From Halorubrum sp. PV6 (GTDB lineage Archaea > Halobacteriota > Halobacteria > Halobacteriales > Haloferacaceae), in the NCBI RefSeq assembly GCF_003990725.2, contig NZ_CP030064.1:2294001-2358000 (forward strand): a DNA stretch of 64,000 nucleotides. The letters run 5' to 3'. This document shows, one piece after another, positions 15,931 to 24,671 of this stretch; the first letter of the stretch is position 1, and every line of letters starts with the position of its first letter. The notes beneath the pieces were generated by a model. That model was not told where the DNA came from and searched no databases. It saw only the letters and a list, made by a program, of their open reading frames with translations. The translations under genes and the position numbers were made by a program.

Positions 15931-16392
15931 ATGGAACGTGGGCTCGTGAGCCTCAGAGAGTCGGCTGCACATCGTGACCTGCTCGCCGAGGCGGTGAGTT
16001 GTGCCGCGGGCAGCGACGGTGACCTCGCGGTCTTGTGGCACTTAGACGACGACCAGTACGAGGAGGACGTACAGACCCTAGAGGCGGTCGGGCGGATCGA
16101 GAACGTCGAGTACGACCACTCGACTATCGTCGAGGGAGCCGCCGAGGACGCGCAGGCGTTCGTCGAGTCCGTGGCGGGCGAGGCGGACCTCGACGTGCGG
16201 ATAATCGTCGGCGTGGGCTCCGAGACGGCCCAGGCCGAACAGATACTGGAGACGGCCGACGAGTACGGCTGCGACCACGTGTTCGTCGTCGGCAACGCTC
16301 GGTCGCCGACCGGGAAGGCCGTCTTCGGCGACACCGCACAGCAGGTCATTCTCGGCTTCGACGGCTTCACGACGACGAAACTGGCGGAGTGA
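15931..16392 (+). CDS. Universal stress protein (UspA family)
   Basis: The 153-residue protein has the USP alpha/beta fold: an opening strand with LVSLRES, AVLWHLDDD, RIIVGVGSETAQAEQILETADEYGCDHVFVVGNARSPTGKAVFGDTAQQVILG. The C-terminal G-2x-G-9x-G-S/T type ATP-binding loop is degenerate (GNARSPTGKAVFGDTAQ), so nucleotide binding is uncertain. It is a single-domain protein, unlike the two USP domains fused to the channel at 42953-45115. The promoter is at 15899. Confidence 0.8.
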   Translation: MERGLVSLRESAAHRDLLAEAVSCAAGSDGDLAVLWHLDDDQYEEDVQTLEAVGRIENVEYDHSTIVEGAAEDAQAFVESVAGEADLDVRIIVGVGSETAQAEQILETADEYGCDHVFVVGNARSPTGKAVFGDTAQQVILGFDGFTTTKLAE

Positions 16393-16426
16393 GCGGCGGG
16401 AGCCGACGCGAGCCGGAGTCGCCGAG

Positions 16427-17158
16427 TCAGGCGTGGTCGTCGACGACGGCGGCCGCGTGTTCGAGCGTCTCGTACGAGTCGGCGCCGTCTTCGGCCTCGT
16501 AGATGAGCCACTCGACGCCGTGTTCGGAGACCGCGTCGACGGTTCGCGCCAACGGGAGGTCGCCGGTACCGACGGTGACGGTCTCGCCGCTCGCAGCGTC
16601 GTAGTCTTTGAGATGGACGAGCGAGATGCGGTCCGCGTGCGCCGAGAGGTACGCGAGCGGGTCCTGGCCGGCCGCACCGGCCCACCCTACGTCCAGTTCC
16701 AAGCCGACGCCGTCGGCCGCCTCGATGAGGTGTGTCAGCGCGGGTCGCCCGTCGAGTTCAACGAACTCCTGATCGTGGTTGTGGTAGTGAACGCGGATGT
16801 CGTGGGACGCGAGCGCGTCGGCCGCGGCGGTGAGTCGGTCGGCGGCCGCCTCGACCGCGGTGACCGACGCGAAGTGTTCGGGGTCGAGCCACGGGACCAC
16901 CACGTCGCGACAGCCGAGTTCGCGGGCGGTCGCCGCGACCCCCTCTGGGTCGGCCTCGATGGCGTCGAGGCCGACGTGCATCCCGGCACACGACAGGTCG
17001 GCGTCCGCGAGCGTCGTCGCGAGCGCGGCCGGGTCGGCGTCGTCGAGGCCGGCGAACTCGACGCCGGCAAACGGCGTGGCGCCGACACGGTCGAGGACCG
17101 CCGGGAGGGAGTCGTCGACGTCGCGTAAACTGTAAAGCTGGAAGCCGAATTGCGTCAT
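16427..17158 (-). CDS. Sugar phosphate isomerase/epimerase (xylose isomerase-like TIM barrel)
   Basis: The 243-residue protein has the AP-endonuclease-2/xylose-isomerase barrel typical of sugar isomerases and epimerases. Metal-ligand segments are visible: GVEFAGLD on strand 2, HVGLDAIEAD, IRVHYHNHDQEF, VGLELDVGW and HLKDYD, with the Glu, Asp and His residues that usually hold the divalent metal. It opens the sugar-related region and points the same way as the NAD-dependent epimerase upstream (79-base gap), so the two may be one unit. The specific sugar is unknown. Confidence 0.85.
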   Translation of the reverse strand: MTQFGFQLYSLRDVDDSLPAVLDRVGATPFAGVEFAGLDDADPAALATTLADADLSCAGMHVGLDAIEADPEGVAATARELGCRDVVVPWLDPEHFASVTAVEAAADRLTAAADALASHDIRVHYHNHDQEFVELDGRPALTHLIEAADGVGLELDVGWAGAAGQDPLAYLSAHADRISLVHLKDYDAASGETVTVGTGDLPLARTVDAVSEHGVEWLIYEAEDGADSYETLEHAAAVVDDHA

Positions 17159-17237
17159 AGCTGACGATCAGCCCACCGGACCATAATTCATCCGACTGGT
17201 CGCCGTCCGCGGTAGCGGGCGGTCGGCGAACCGCCGC

Positions 17238-18245
17238 TCAGGCGAGGTCGTCGACGAACGCCGCCGTCGCGTCCCGCCACGCCGAGACGACCGCGTCGTA
17301 CTCGGGGTCCGCGTCCCACGCCGTGACCGCGTCGTCGGCCTCGAGCCGCGCGACGGTCCGGGACACCCCTTCTTCCCAAGAGACGGTCTGTCGGTAGCCG
17401 AGGTCGCGTTCGGCCTTCGTCGTGTCGAACACCGTCGAAAACTGGAAGTGGTCGGCGAGCGGCGCCGTCCGGTCGGGAAGCGCCTCGCGGAGCGCGTCGG
17501 TGGGGACGTGGACGAGGTCCGGCTCCGGCGCGTCCAGCGCCCTCGCGGCGCGCCGATGGTACTGGTTCCAGGTCATCGGCTCGGTCGCCGTCACGTGGTA
17601 GGCCTCGCCGACGGCCTCCTGATTGCCGACCGCCGCGACGAACGCGCCGGCGACATCGTCGCGATGGCACGGCCCCCACACCGAGGTGCCGTCACCGTGA
17701 ACCACGATCGGCTTCCCCTTCCTGAGCCGGTCGACGTACGTCTCGGTGGAGAGCGTGTCGATGAGCCCCCCGCTGCCGCCGTAGGTGTGCCACGGGCGGA
17801 TGATCGTCGCCGGGAAGCCGCGCGTCCGGGCGGCCTCGAACAGTCGGTCCTCGCAGGCCGCCTTCTCCGCGCCGTACTCGCTCACCGGGGGGGCGCGGGC
17901 GGCGCGCTCGCGGATCGGCATCGTCGCGACCGGCCGGTGGTAGACGTCGACTGTGCTACAGAAGACGTACTGGTCGACGCGGCCGGCGAACACGTCGATG
18001 GCCGTCTCGACGTCCGCGGGGTCGAACCCGACCATGTCGATCACACAGCCGAGCGCGAGTTCGTCGCGAGCGCGCTCCAGCGCGGCGCGGTCCGTGCGGT
18101 CTCCCGTCAGGCGGTCGACCGACGCCGGGAGGTCGGCCTCGGTCTCGCCGCGGGTGAACACCGTCACGTCGTGGCCGGCCGCGACCGCCTGTCGGGTGAT
18201 TGCCGTGCTGATGAGCCCCGTCCCGCCGACGATGAGTACCTGCAT
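17238..18245 (-). CDS. NAD-dependent epimerase/dehydratase family protein
   Basis: The 335-residue protein is an extended short-chain dehydrogenase. The N-terminal QVLIVGGTGLISTAITRQAV gives the dinucleotide-binding Gly motif (7-13). The catalytic Tyr-Lys pair appears in EYGAEKAACED. FPATIIRPWHTYGG and GDGTSVWGPCHRDDVAGAF are family segments. It is likely a nucleotide-sugar or sugar epimerase, reductase or dehydratase in the carbohydrate locus. Its start codon is leaderless relative to a TATA-like box at about 18270 on the minus strand, and the promoter region is shared with the divergent Gfo/Idh gene. Confidence 0.86.
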   Translation of the reverse strand: MQVLIVGGTGLISTAITRQAVAAGHDVTVFTRGETEADLPASVDRLTGDRTDRAALERARDELALGCVIDMVGFDPADVETAIDVFAGRVDQYVFCSTVDVYHRPVATMPIRERAARAPPVSEYGAEKAACEDRLFEAARTRGFPATIIRPWHTYGGSGGLIDTLSTETYVDRLRKGKPIVVHGDGTSVWGPCHRDDVAGAFVAAVGNQEAVGEAYHVTATEPMTWNQYHRRAARALDAPEPDLVHVPTDALREALPDRTAPLADHFQFSTVFDTTKAERDLGYRQTVSWEEGVSRTVARLEADDAVTAWDADPEYDAVVSAWRDATAAFVDDLA

Positions 18246-18336
18246 ATGCCACGCCGACGGACGCCCGCGGTATATCTGTATGGCATTCCCCGTTCGAAAG
18301 GACTTTGCCCCGGTTTATCATGGGTATTCGTAACTC
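18246..18336. promoter_or_regulatory. Divergent promoter region between epimerase and Gfo/Idh genes
   Basis: Within 91 bases lie a minus-strand TATA-like GATATACC (about 18268-18275) serving the epimerase and a plus-strand GGTTTATC (about 18312-18319) serving the oxidoreductase. Both are about 25 bases from their start codons, so the two sugar genes probably respond to the same regulator. Confidence 0.5.
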
Positions 18337-19434
18337 GTGACGACACACACCGTTGCCGTCATCGGCGCTGGACCGGACCCGGAGAACCCGTCCGTCGACG
18401 GGTACGCGATGGGGTATCGACACGCGGAGGCGTTCGAGAGCGACCCCCGATGCGAACTCGTCGGCGTCGCCGACATCGTCCCGGAAAACGGCGCTGCGTT
18501 CGCGGACGCGTTCGAACTCCCGGACGGGGCCGTCTACGAGTCGGCCGAAGCGCTGCTCGCCGGGCTTGCTCCCGACATCGTCACCGTCGCGGTACCCCCG
18601 GCGGTGCACCACGACGTGGTGGTCGACTGCGCCCGGAGCGGCGCGGTGACCGCGATCCACTGCGAGAAGCCGATGGCCACCTCGTGGACCGACGCTCAGT
18701 CGATGGTCCAGGAGTGCTGGCGGCGCGACGTACAGCTCACGTTCAACCGACAGCGGCGGTTCGGGAAGCCGTTCGTGGAGGCCAAGCGACTGCTCGACGA
18801 GGGGGAGATAGGCGACCTGCGACGAGTCGAGATTACGTGGGGCGACTTCTACGACACGGGCGCTCACACGATCGATCTGGCCGGGATGTTCAACGACGAC
18901 CGGGGCGCCGAGTGGGTGCTGGCCGCACTGGAGTACGGCGACGAGGACGTGCGGTTCGGCACGCATCAGGAGAACCAGATGTGGGCGCAGTGGCGATACG
19001 AGAACGGCGTCTACGGCGTCCTCTCCGGCGGCGAGGGCAGCGACATCGCCGACGCCTCGTTCGTCCTTCGCGGCACCGGCGGGGAGATCCGAATCGACGT
19101 CGACGACGGCCCGATGCTCGCGGTCAGCCACGGCGGCGAGCGCCGGACCGTCGACGTCGACGGCGAGACGATGCACGCGACCGGCGACGAGGGGGACCGA
19201 TACGGGTCGGCGTTCCACGACCGGGCGGCCACCGAGGTCGTCGACGCGCTCGAAGCGGGCCGCGAGCCGACCATCAGCGGCCGGACCGGGCTCAACACGA
19301 CGGAGGTCATCTTCGGCGGGTACGAGTCGGTCCGGCGGACCGGCCGCGTCGACTTTCCGGTCGACGTGCCGGACCACCCGCTGGAGGCGATGGTGGAGTC
19401 GGGTCGGCTCACCCCGTCACCGACCGACGAGTAA
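18337..19434 (+). CDS. Gfo/Idh/MocA-family oxidoreductase
   Basis: The 365-residue protein has an N-terminal Rossmann fold (TVAVIGAGPDPENPSVDGY, an expanded nucleotide loop) and the family motif CEKPMATSWTDAQ (about 109-121), where the Lys takes part in catalysis. The C-terminal part is a beta-sheet domain with GDLRRVEITWGDFYDTGAHTIDLAG, where Asp and His sit in the active site. Such enzymes oxidise, reduce or epimerise sugars or inositols with NAD(P). The start is a GTG at 18337, placed by the TATA spacing. It is convergent with the aldo/keto reductase. Confidence 0.87.
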   Translation: MTTHTVAVIGAGPDPENPSVDGYAMGYRHAEAFESDPRCELVGVADIVPENGAAFADAFELPDGAVYESAEALLAGLAPDIVTVAVPPAVHHDVVVDCARSGAVTAIHCEKPMATSWTDAQSMVQECWRRDVQLTFNRQRRFGKPFVEAKRLLDEGEIGDLRRVEITWGDFYDTGAHTIDLAGMFNDDRGAEWVLAALEYGDEDVRFGTHQENQMWAQWRYENGVYGVLSGGEGSDIADASFVLRGTGGEIRIDVDDGPMLAVSHGGERRTVDVDGETMHATGDEGDRYGSAFHDRAATEVVDALEAGREPTISGRTGLNTTEVIFGGYESVRRTGRVDFPVDVPDHPLEAMVESGRLTPSPTDE

Positions 19435-19472
19435 GCGGACGAAGCGGGCGGCGGGCGGCGCGGCGACCTCCC

Positions 19473-20444
19473 CTACTCGTGTCCGATGATCGGCTGCGGC
19501 TCGTACGGCGCTTCGAGGTACGCCATGTCGGAGTCGGAGATGTCGATTTCGACCGCCTCGGCCGCCTCTTCGAGGTGTTCGACGCTCGTGGTGCCGACGA
19601 TGGGCGCGGTCACCCAGTCTTTGTGGAGGAGCCACGCCAGCGACAACTGGGCCATCGAGACGCCGTAGTCGGCGGCCAGTTCCTGGAGGCGCTCGTTGAC
19701 CTCGCGCCCGCCGCCCGCGCCGTACTCGGGCGTCGGGTTGTGGTGGTTCTCGGGGTCGCCGCGGGTGGTCGACTGCAGGTCGTCGAGCGGCCGGGTGAGG
19801 TACCCCTGGCCGAGCGGCCCCCACGGGATGACGCCGATGTTCTCCTTCTCACAGAGCGGGAGCATCTCTCGTTCCTCCTCGCGGTAGGCCAGGTGGTAGT
19901 GGTTCTGCATCGTCGCGAACTGTTCGAGCCCGTTCGCGCGCGCCGTCTCCTGTGCCCGCGCGAGCTGGTGTGCCCACATCGAGGAGGCGCCGATGTTGCG
20001 GACCTCGCCGCGACGGACCGCGTCGTCGAGCGTCCGAAGCGTCTCCTCGATCGGGGTTTCGTCGTCCCAGCGGTGGATCTGCAGGAGGTCGACGGCGTCC
20101 ATCCCGAGGCGGTCCAGCGAGTCGGCCAGTTCCTGTTCGATGGCCTTCCGCGAGAGCCCGCTTCGGTTCGGTCCCTCCTCGACGGGGAAAAACACCTTCG
20201 TGGCGACGGCCTGCTCGGCCCGGTCGCGCTCGTCGAGCGCCCGGCCGAGGATCTCCTCGCTGTCGCCGGCGGAGTACGCGTTCGCCGTATCGAAAAAGTT
20301 GATCCCCAACTCGACCGCCCGGTCGATGATCTCGCGGGAGTCCGCCTCGTCGAGCATCCACGGCTCCTCGTCGCCGAAACTCATGCAGCCGAGACCGATG
20401 CGACTCACTTCCGTTCCGGTCGCTCCTAAGGTCGTGTACTCCAT
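19473..20444 (-). CDS. Aldo/keto reductase
   Basis: The 323-residue protein is an aldo/keto reductase resembling the YajO/Kv-beta type: MEYTTLGATGTEVSRIGLGCMSFG, INFFDTANAYSAGDSEEILG with catalytic Asp and Tyr, AVATKVFFPV with Lys and AVDLLQIHRWD with His. It follows the NAD-dependent epimerase upstream by 46 bases on the same strand, downstream of the ABC importer genes, so it probably belongs to the same sugar-use transcript or regulon. The ATG at 20444 is favoured over an upstream codon at 20471 because the family begins MEYTTLG. Confidence 0.9.
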   Translation of the reverse strand: MEYTTLGATGTEVSRIGLGCMSFGDEEPWMLDEADSREIIDRAVELGINFFDTANAYSAGDSEEILGRALDERDRAEQAVATKVFFPVEEGPNRSGLSRKAIEQELADSLDRLGMDAVDLLQIHRWDDETPIEETLRTLDDAVRRGEVRNIGASSMWAHQLARAQETARANGLEQFATMQNHYHLAYREEEREMLPLCEKENIGVIPWGPLGQGYLTRPLDDLQSTTRGDPENHHNPTPEYGAGGGREVNERLQELAADYGVSMAQLSLAWLLHKDWVTAPIVGTTSVEHLEEAAEAVEIDISDSDMAYLEAPYEPQPIIGHE

Positions 20445-20490
20445 ACGCAAGACTCGCGTGGCGGCCGGCAAAAAGCCACCGACCTCGCGG

Positions 20491-21420
20491 TCAGGGCGCG
20501 TCGAAGTCGGGGCCGTCGACGGCCGACTCGCTCCGCCAACTGTGGCTCGGCGCCCAGTCGAGCAGCGCCGCCGACTTCGCCATCGAGAACGCGGCGTCGT
20601 CGCCCGACAGCGAACACGGTTCGGGGACCGACCCCAGAAGCGCCGCGAACAGGTCGGCCGTGTCCTCGCCGAGGTAGTTCTCCGCCGCGTGACAGTGGAC
20701 GGCCTCGTGGCCGTCGATGTCGACTTCGAGGGTCCTCGCGATCTGGTCGGCGAGGTCGCGAACGTCGACGTACGACCAGTAGTTGCCGGGGCCGCCGCCG
20801 ACCGCGCCCTCGGGGTCCGCCCGCAGCGCCGCGAGGTCGAACGACTCCCGGAGGTCGGTGACGAAGTACTCGCCGGGGTACTGGACCCACGACGGGCGGA
20901 TCGAGACGACGGAGATGCCGTCGCGCCGGACGACGGCCTTCGCGGTCTCCTCCCCGGTGACCTTCGAGAGCCCGTACGGGTCCGCGGGACGGAGCGGATG
21001 CGTCTCCTCGACCGGCAGGGCGTCCGGGGCCCGTACCTCCTCGGCGAACGGGAAGCCGTAGGCCGACTCGCTGGAGGTCCACGTCACGTCGGCGCCGACC
21101 CGACCGGCCGCGTTCAACACGTTGTACGTGCTGAGCACGTTGTTCCGGTAGACGCGTTCCCCGGCGTGGTTCAGGGGGTCCGGGATCGCGGCGAGGTGGA
21201 CGACCGCGTCCGGGTCGACGGAGAGCATGAGGTCGGTGGTCTCGCCGGCGTCGACGAGGTCGACGGCGCGGAAGTCCACGCCGTCCGGGGGCGTCCCGAC
21301 CGGCAGTTCGCGGTCGACGGCGACGATGTCGAACGATTCCGCCGCGAGTCGGTCGACGACCCATCGGCCGGCCCCGCCGAGCGCGCCGGTGACGACGAGC
21401 GTCGCTGTGTCTGATCCCAT
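20491..21420 (-). CDS. NAD-dependent epimerase/dehydratase family protein
   Basis: The 309-residue protein is an extended short-chain dehydrogenase with TLVVTGALGGAGRWVVDRLA (Gly motif, about 8-27), the sequence DAVVHLAAIPDPLNHAGE typical of sugar epimerases, and a catalytic YGLSKVTGEE. It resembles uronate dehydrogenase and nucleoside-diphosphate-sugar epimerases. It lies between the ABC importer operon and the aldo/keto reductase. The T-tract at 21443-21449 just upstream may partly separate it from the importer genes. Confidence 0.86.
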   Translation of the reverse strand: MGSDTATLVVTGALGGAGRWVVDRLAAESFDIVAVDRELPVGTPPDGVDFRAVDLVDAGETTDLMLSVDPDAVVHLAAIPDPLNHAGERVYRNNVLSTYNVLNAAGRVGADVTWTSSESAYGFPFAEEVRAPDALPVEETHPLRPADPYGLSKVTGEETAKAVVRRDGISVVSIRPSWVQYPGEYFVTDLRESFDLAALRADPEGAVGGGPGNYWSYVDVRDLADQIARTLEVDIDGHEAVHCHAAENYLGEDTADLFAALLGSVPEPCSLSGDDAAFSMAKSAALLDWAPSHSWRSESAVDGPDFDAP

Positions 21421-21442
21421 ACGAATTTCTCGACGACGACGG

Positions 21443-21449
21443 AAAAAAA
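21443..21449 (-). terminator. T7 tract after the ABC importer operon
   Basis: Seven A residues on the plus strand give a seven-U tract in the minus-strand transcript, 17 bases after the stop codon of the last importer gene. This could end, or partly attenuate, the importer transcript before the epimerase gene. Confidence 0.5.
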
Positions 21450-21465
21450 GGTGGCGTTGCGGCCC

Positions 21466-22566
21466 TCAGTCTTCGAGGACCGGGCTGTCCCAGTACTCGT
21501 GGTCCGGATCGCCGCGGAAGCAGGCGCTCTTGTGGCCCCCCTCCGGCCCGCGCAGCGCTGGTGCGGCCGCCTGGCACGCCTCGCGCGCCTCCGGACAGCG
21601 CGTGTGGAACCGACAGCCGCTCGGCGGGTTGACCGGGTCGGGGATGTCGATTTTCCGCATGGGCGGTTCGCTCGCGCCGGCGGAGTCGAGCGCGAGGTCC
21701 GGCGTCGCCCACCGGAGGACGTTCGTGTACGGGTGGCCCGGATTCTCGATGAGGTCCTCGGCCGGGCCGACCTCCACGAGCTCGCCGAGGTACATCACGC
21801 CGATGCGCCCGTCGCCGTGCTCGGCGAAGTACCGCGCGTTCGAGAGGTCGTGCGAGATGAACACGAAGGAGGTGTTGAAATCCTCCTGTAGATCCAGCAT
21901 GAGGTCCATCATCTCCACGCGCAACGAGACGTCGAGCGCGCTGATGGCCTCGTCCGCGAGGATCAGGTCGGGGTTCATCAACAGGGCGCGAGAGAGCGCG
22001 ACCCGCTGTTTCTCGCCGCCGCTGAGCTGGTGCGGATACCGGTCGGCGAAGTCGGACGCCGGGTTCATCCCGACGCGTTCGAGCAGCGAGAAGATCCGCT
22101 CTCGCCGCTCGCTGAGACCGACCTCCGGGTGCGTCAGCTTGATCGGTTGCGAGAGGATCTCGACTATCTTCTGGTTCGGATTCAGCGAGCTACCGGGATC
22201 CTGGTGGATGATCTGGAGCGACGACCGGATCTCGTCGAACGGGATGTCGACGTCACCGCGCCCGTCTTTGGCCTCCCAGATGTCCTGTCCCCGGTAGCGG
22301 ACGGAGCCGCCGGTGGGGCGCTGGAGGCCGATGCTCGTCTTGCCGAGGGTGGACTTCCCGCACCCGCTCTCGCCGACGAGGGCGATCACGTCGTTCTCCT
22401 CGATGTCGAGCGAGATGCCGTCGACGGCTCTCACGACGTCCGGCTCCTCGAAGAACTCGAAGACCCCCTGTTCTTTCTCGAAGTGGACCTCGACGTTGTC
22501 GAGCGAGACGAGCGGCTCCTCGTCTTGGGCGGTGGCCGCCGCCTCGCGCGTGTCGGGGTGGCTCAT
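21466..22566 (-). CDS. Opp/Dpp-type ABC importer ATPase (F-type subunit)
   Basis: The 366-residue ATPase has a Walker A GESGCGKSTLGKT, signature LSGGEKQRVALSRA, Walker B LILADEAISALD (Ala where Pro is usual after DE) and an FISHDLS switch. The C-terminal oligopeptide/dipeptide extension has NPPSGCRFHTRCPEAREAC, with Cys residues typical of this family. Its ATG overlaps the stop of the D-type ATPase gene by four bases (ATGA). It works with the D-type ATPase to drive uptake. The neighbouring sugar genes suggest a glycoside rather than a peptide substrate, as in some thermophile cellobiose importers of this class. Confidence 0.92.
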   Translation of the reverse strand: MSHPDTREAAATAQDEEPLVSLDNVEVHFEKEQGVFEFFEEPDVVRAVDGISLDIEENDVIALVGESGCGKSTLGKTSIGLQRPTGGSVRYRGQDIWEAKDGRGDVDIPFDEIRSSLQIIHQDPGSSLNPNQKIVEILSQPIKLTHPEVGLSERRERIFSLLERVGMNPASDFADRYPHQLSGGEKQRVALSRALLMNPDLILADEAISALDVSLRVEMMDLMLDLQEDFNTSFVFISHDLSNARYFAEHGDGRIGVMYLGELVEVGPAEDLIENPGHPYTNVLRWATPDLALDSAGASEPPMRKIDIPDPVNPPSGCRFHTRCPEAREACQAAAPALRGPEGGHKSACFRGDPDHEYWDSPVLED

Positions 22567-23654
22567 CGATCGCCCTCCGAGCCGGCGCCGGTGGCCGTCG
22601 GGTCCTTCGCCTCGAAGTTGAGCGTGATCGACTCGCGCGCCTCCTCCCAGCGGTGACAGGCCGTGCTGTGGCCCGCCCCGGTGTCGTAGAAGTCGGGGTC
22701 GACGTCGCGGCACTCCTCGGTCGCGAGCGGACAGCGCGGGGCGTACGAACAGCCCGAGGGCACGTTGATCGGCGCCGGGCTCTGCCCCTCGATGGCGCGC
22801 ATCTCTTCGAGCGGCGCGTCGAGGTTCGGCGTGGAGTTGAGCAACGCACGCGTGTACGGGTGCCCCGAGTTGCCGATGAGCTGGTCGCGCGGCGCGACCT
22901 CGATGAGGTCGAAGGCGTACATCACCGCCATCCGGTCGGCCAGCGCGGCCACCAGCGGCAGGTCGTGCGTGATGAACACCATCGTCAGGTCGTACTTCTC
23001 CTGTAGCTCCTGGAGGAGCATCAAGATGGACCGCTGCATCAACAGGTCGAGCGCGGCCGTCGGCTCGTCCATCACGAGCACGTCCGGTTCGAGGACGAGC
23101 GAGAGGGCGATGAGCGCCCGCTGGGTCATCCCGCCCGAAAGCTCGTGCGGGTACGAGTCGAGCACCCGGTCCGGGTCGAGATACAGGTCTGAGAGCAGCT
23201 CGCGGGCGAACTCTAACCCCTCGGTGACGTGGGCGTCGTGGGCCTTCAGCGTCTCCTTGAAGTGCCCCCCGATCTTCATCGTCGGGTTGAACGAGCTCAT
23301 CGCACCCTGGAACACCATTGCGACCTCCTCCCAGCGGAACTGTCGCAGCTCCTCGTCGCTGAGCTCTAAGACGTCGATGGTCGTCCCGTCCGGGCGGTGA
23401 TACAGCACCTCACCGGAGAGCCGTCCGGGGTCGGGAATCGCGTCGAGCATCGCCGAGGCGAGCATCGACTTCCCGCTCCCGCTCTCGCCGACGACGCCGA
23501 CGACCTCGTTGCGCTCTATCGAGACGCTCACGTCGTCTAAGACGTACGACTCGCCGTTGTCGTAGGTGACTTTGGCGTTTCGCATCTCGATTATCGGATC
23601 GGTCGCCGTCGACGGGTCGCCGTACTCTCTGTCCATTGTCGTGTTCTGCGCCAT
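22563..23654 (-). CDS. Opp/Dpp-type ABC importer ATPase (D-type subunit)
   Basis: The 363-residue ATPase has Walker A GESGSGKSMLASA, signature LSGGMTQRALIALS, Walker B VLVMDEPTAALD and switch FITHDLP, then the C-terminal Opp/Dpp segment INVPSGCSYAPRCPLATEEC. It forms the ATPase pair with the F-type subunit. It starts next to the stop of the second permease gene and overlaps the F-type gene by four bases, so translation is probably coupled. Confidence 0.92.
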   Translation of the reverse strand: MAQNTTMDREYGDPSTATDPIIEMRNAKVTYDNGESYVLDDVSVSIERNEVVGVVGESGSGKSMLASAMLDAIPDPGRLSGEVLYHRPDGTTIDVLELSDEELRQFRWEEVAMVFQGAMSSFNPTMKIGGHFKETLKAHDAHVTEGLEFARELLSDLYLDPDRVLDSYPHELSGGMTQRALIALSLVLEPDVLVMDEPTAALDLLMQRSILMLLQELQEKYDLTMVFITHDLPLVAALADRMAVMYAFDLIEVAPRDQLIGNSGHPYTRALLNSTPNLDAPLEEMRAIEGQSPAPINVPSGCSYAPRCPLATEECRDVDPDFYDTGAGHSTACHRWEEARESITLNFEAKDPTATGAGSEGDR

Positions 23655-24671
23655 TTACAGCACCTCCGTCACAGTGTCTTCGTCGTCTTCGGCCGTCGAT
23701 TTCGACTCGCCGGCCATCCGCGTCCGGACGCGGGGGTTGAACACGCGGTCTAACCCCTGTCCGAGCAGGATGAGTCCGAGCGAGAGCCCCATGATCGCGG
23801 CCATCGGGGCCAAGAGCCAGTGGGCGGCCTCCAACGAGAAGAGCGCCCCGCCGCTGTACGCGAAGTTGAGCGTCACCCCCCAGTTTTGCGTCGAGTAGGG
23901 CAACACGCCGAGGAAGTAGAGCCCGACCGACGCGAACATGACGTAGCGCGCGGCGAACACGAAGTTGACCGTCACGTACGGCATCAGGTTCGGGATGACG
24001 TCTTTGATGATGATGCGCGGCGTGCTGATACCCATCGTCCGAGAGGCTTCGACGTAGTTGTTCTCCCGGATCGTGAGCACCTGCGACCGGAGCGACCGAC
24101 CGAGGCCGGCCCAGTAGCTAATGTTGATGATGACGCCCAACAGAACCGGGTTCTCGGGATTGAGCGTCACCGCGAGGATGATGACGAGCGGCAGCCCCGG
24201 AATCGCCATCACGAGGTCCGAGAAGGACATGAGCCCGCGGTCGACGCTGCCGCCCTTGTACCCGGCGACCGTGCCGATGATGACCGCGATGACCGTCGCC
24301 CAGACCGCGCCCGCGGTGATCATGATGAGGATGCTCGGCGTCGAGTGGATGATGAGCGCCATCAGGTCGGTCCCCGAGGCCGTCGTCCCCAGCGGGTAGT
24401 TCATGTTCTCGAACAGCGTGAGGTAGCGGGGCGCCTGGCTCGTCGACGGCTCTCGCCACAGTCCGAGGACCGCGACGAGCCCCATCAGGATGTACACGCC
24501 GATGATCAACAGCCCGAAGCGCGTCCGCCAGTCGGACCACGCGATCACGGCGGGCGTCCGTATCTGGGCCTCGTAGATCTCTTTGAGCCGCTCTTTCCGC
24601 GTGACGTCGGCCGACGAACCGCTGTCGCTTCGCCAGTCGACGCTCGTCGTTTCCGTTTCAGTAGGCTTCAT
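23655..24671 (-). CDS. ABC importer permease (DppC/OppC type)
   Basis: This permease has an N-terminal cytoplasmic tail, a first membrane helix near FGLLIIGVYILMGLVAVLGLW, and five more in the BPD_transp_1 domain, with the coupling-helix region YVEASRTMGISTPRIIIKDVIPNLMPY that contacts the ATPases. The extra N-terminal region is typical of the C-type subunit. The ATG at 24671 gives 338 residues and overlaps the B-type permease by 14 bases. A GTG at 24680 would add three residues. Confidence 0.9.
   Translation of the reverse strand: MKPTETETTSVDWRSDSGSSADVTRKERLKEIYEAQIRTPAVIAWSDWRTRFGLLIIGVYILMGLVAVLGLWREPSTSQAPRYLTLFENMNYPLGTTASGTDLMALIIHSTPSILIMITAGAVWATVIAVIIGTVAGYKGGSVDRGLMSFSDLVMAIPGLPLVIILAVTLNPENPVLLGVIINISYWAGLGRSLRSQVLTIRENNYVEASRTMGISTPRIIIKDVIPNLMPYVTVNFVFAARYVMFASVGLYFLGVLPYSTQNWGVTLNFAYSGGALFSLEAAHWLLAPMAAIMGLSLGLILLGQGLDRVFNPRVRTRMAGESKSTAEDDEDTVTEVL

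Noticed and set aside
17448-20429. A 993-codon open frame on the plus strand across several minus-strand genes
   Set aside because: It runs opposite to well-supported epimerase and reductase genes, is Arg- and Gly-rich with no domain, and is a product of high GC at third codon positions.
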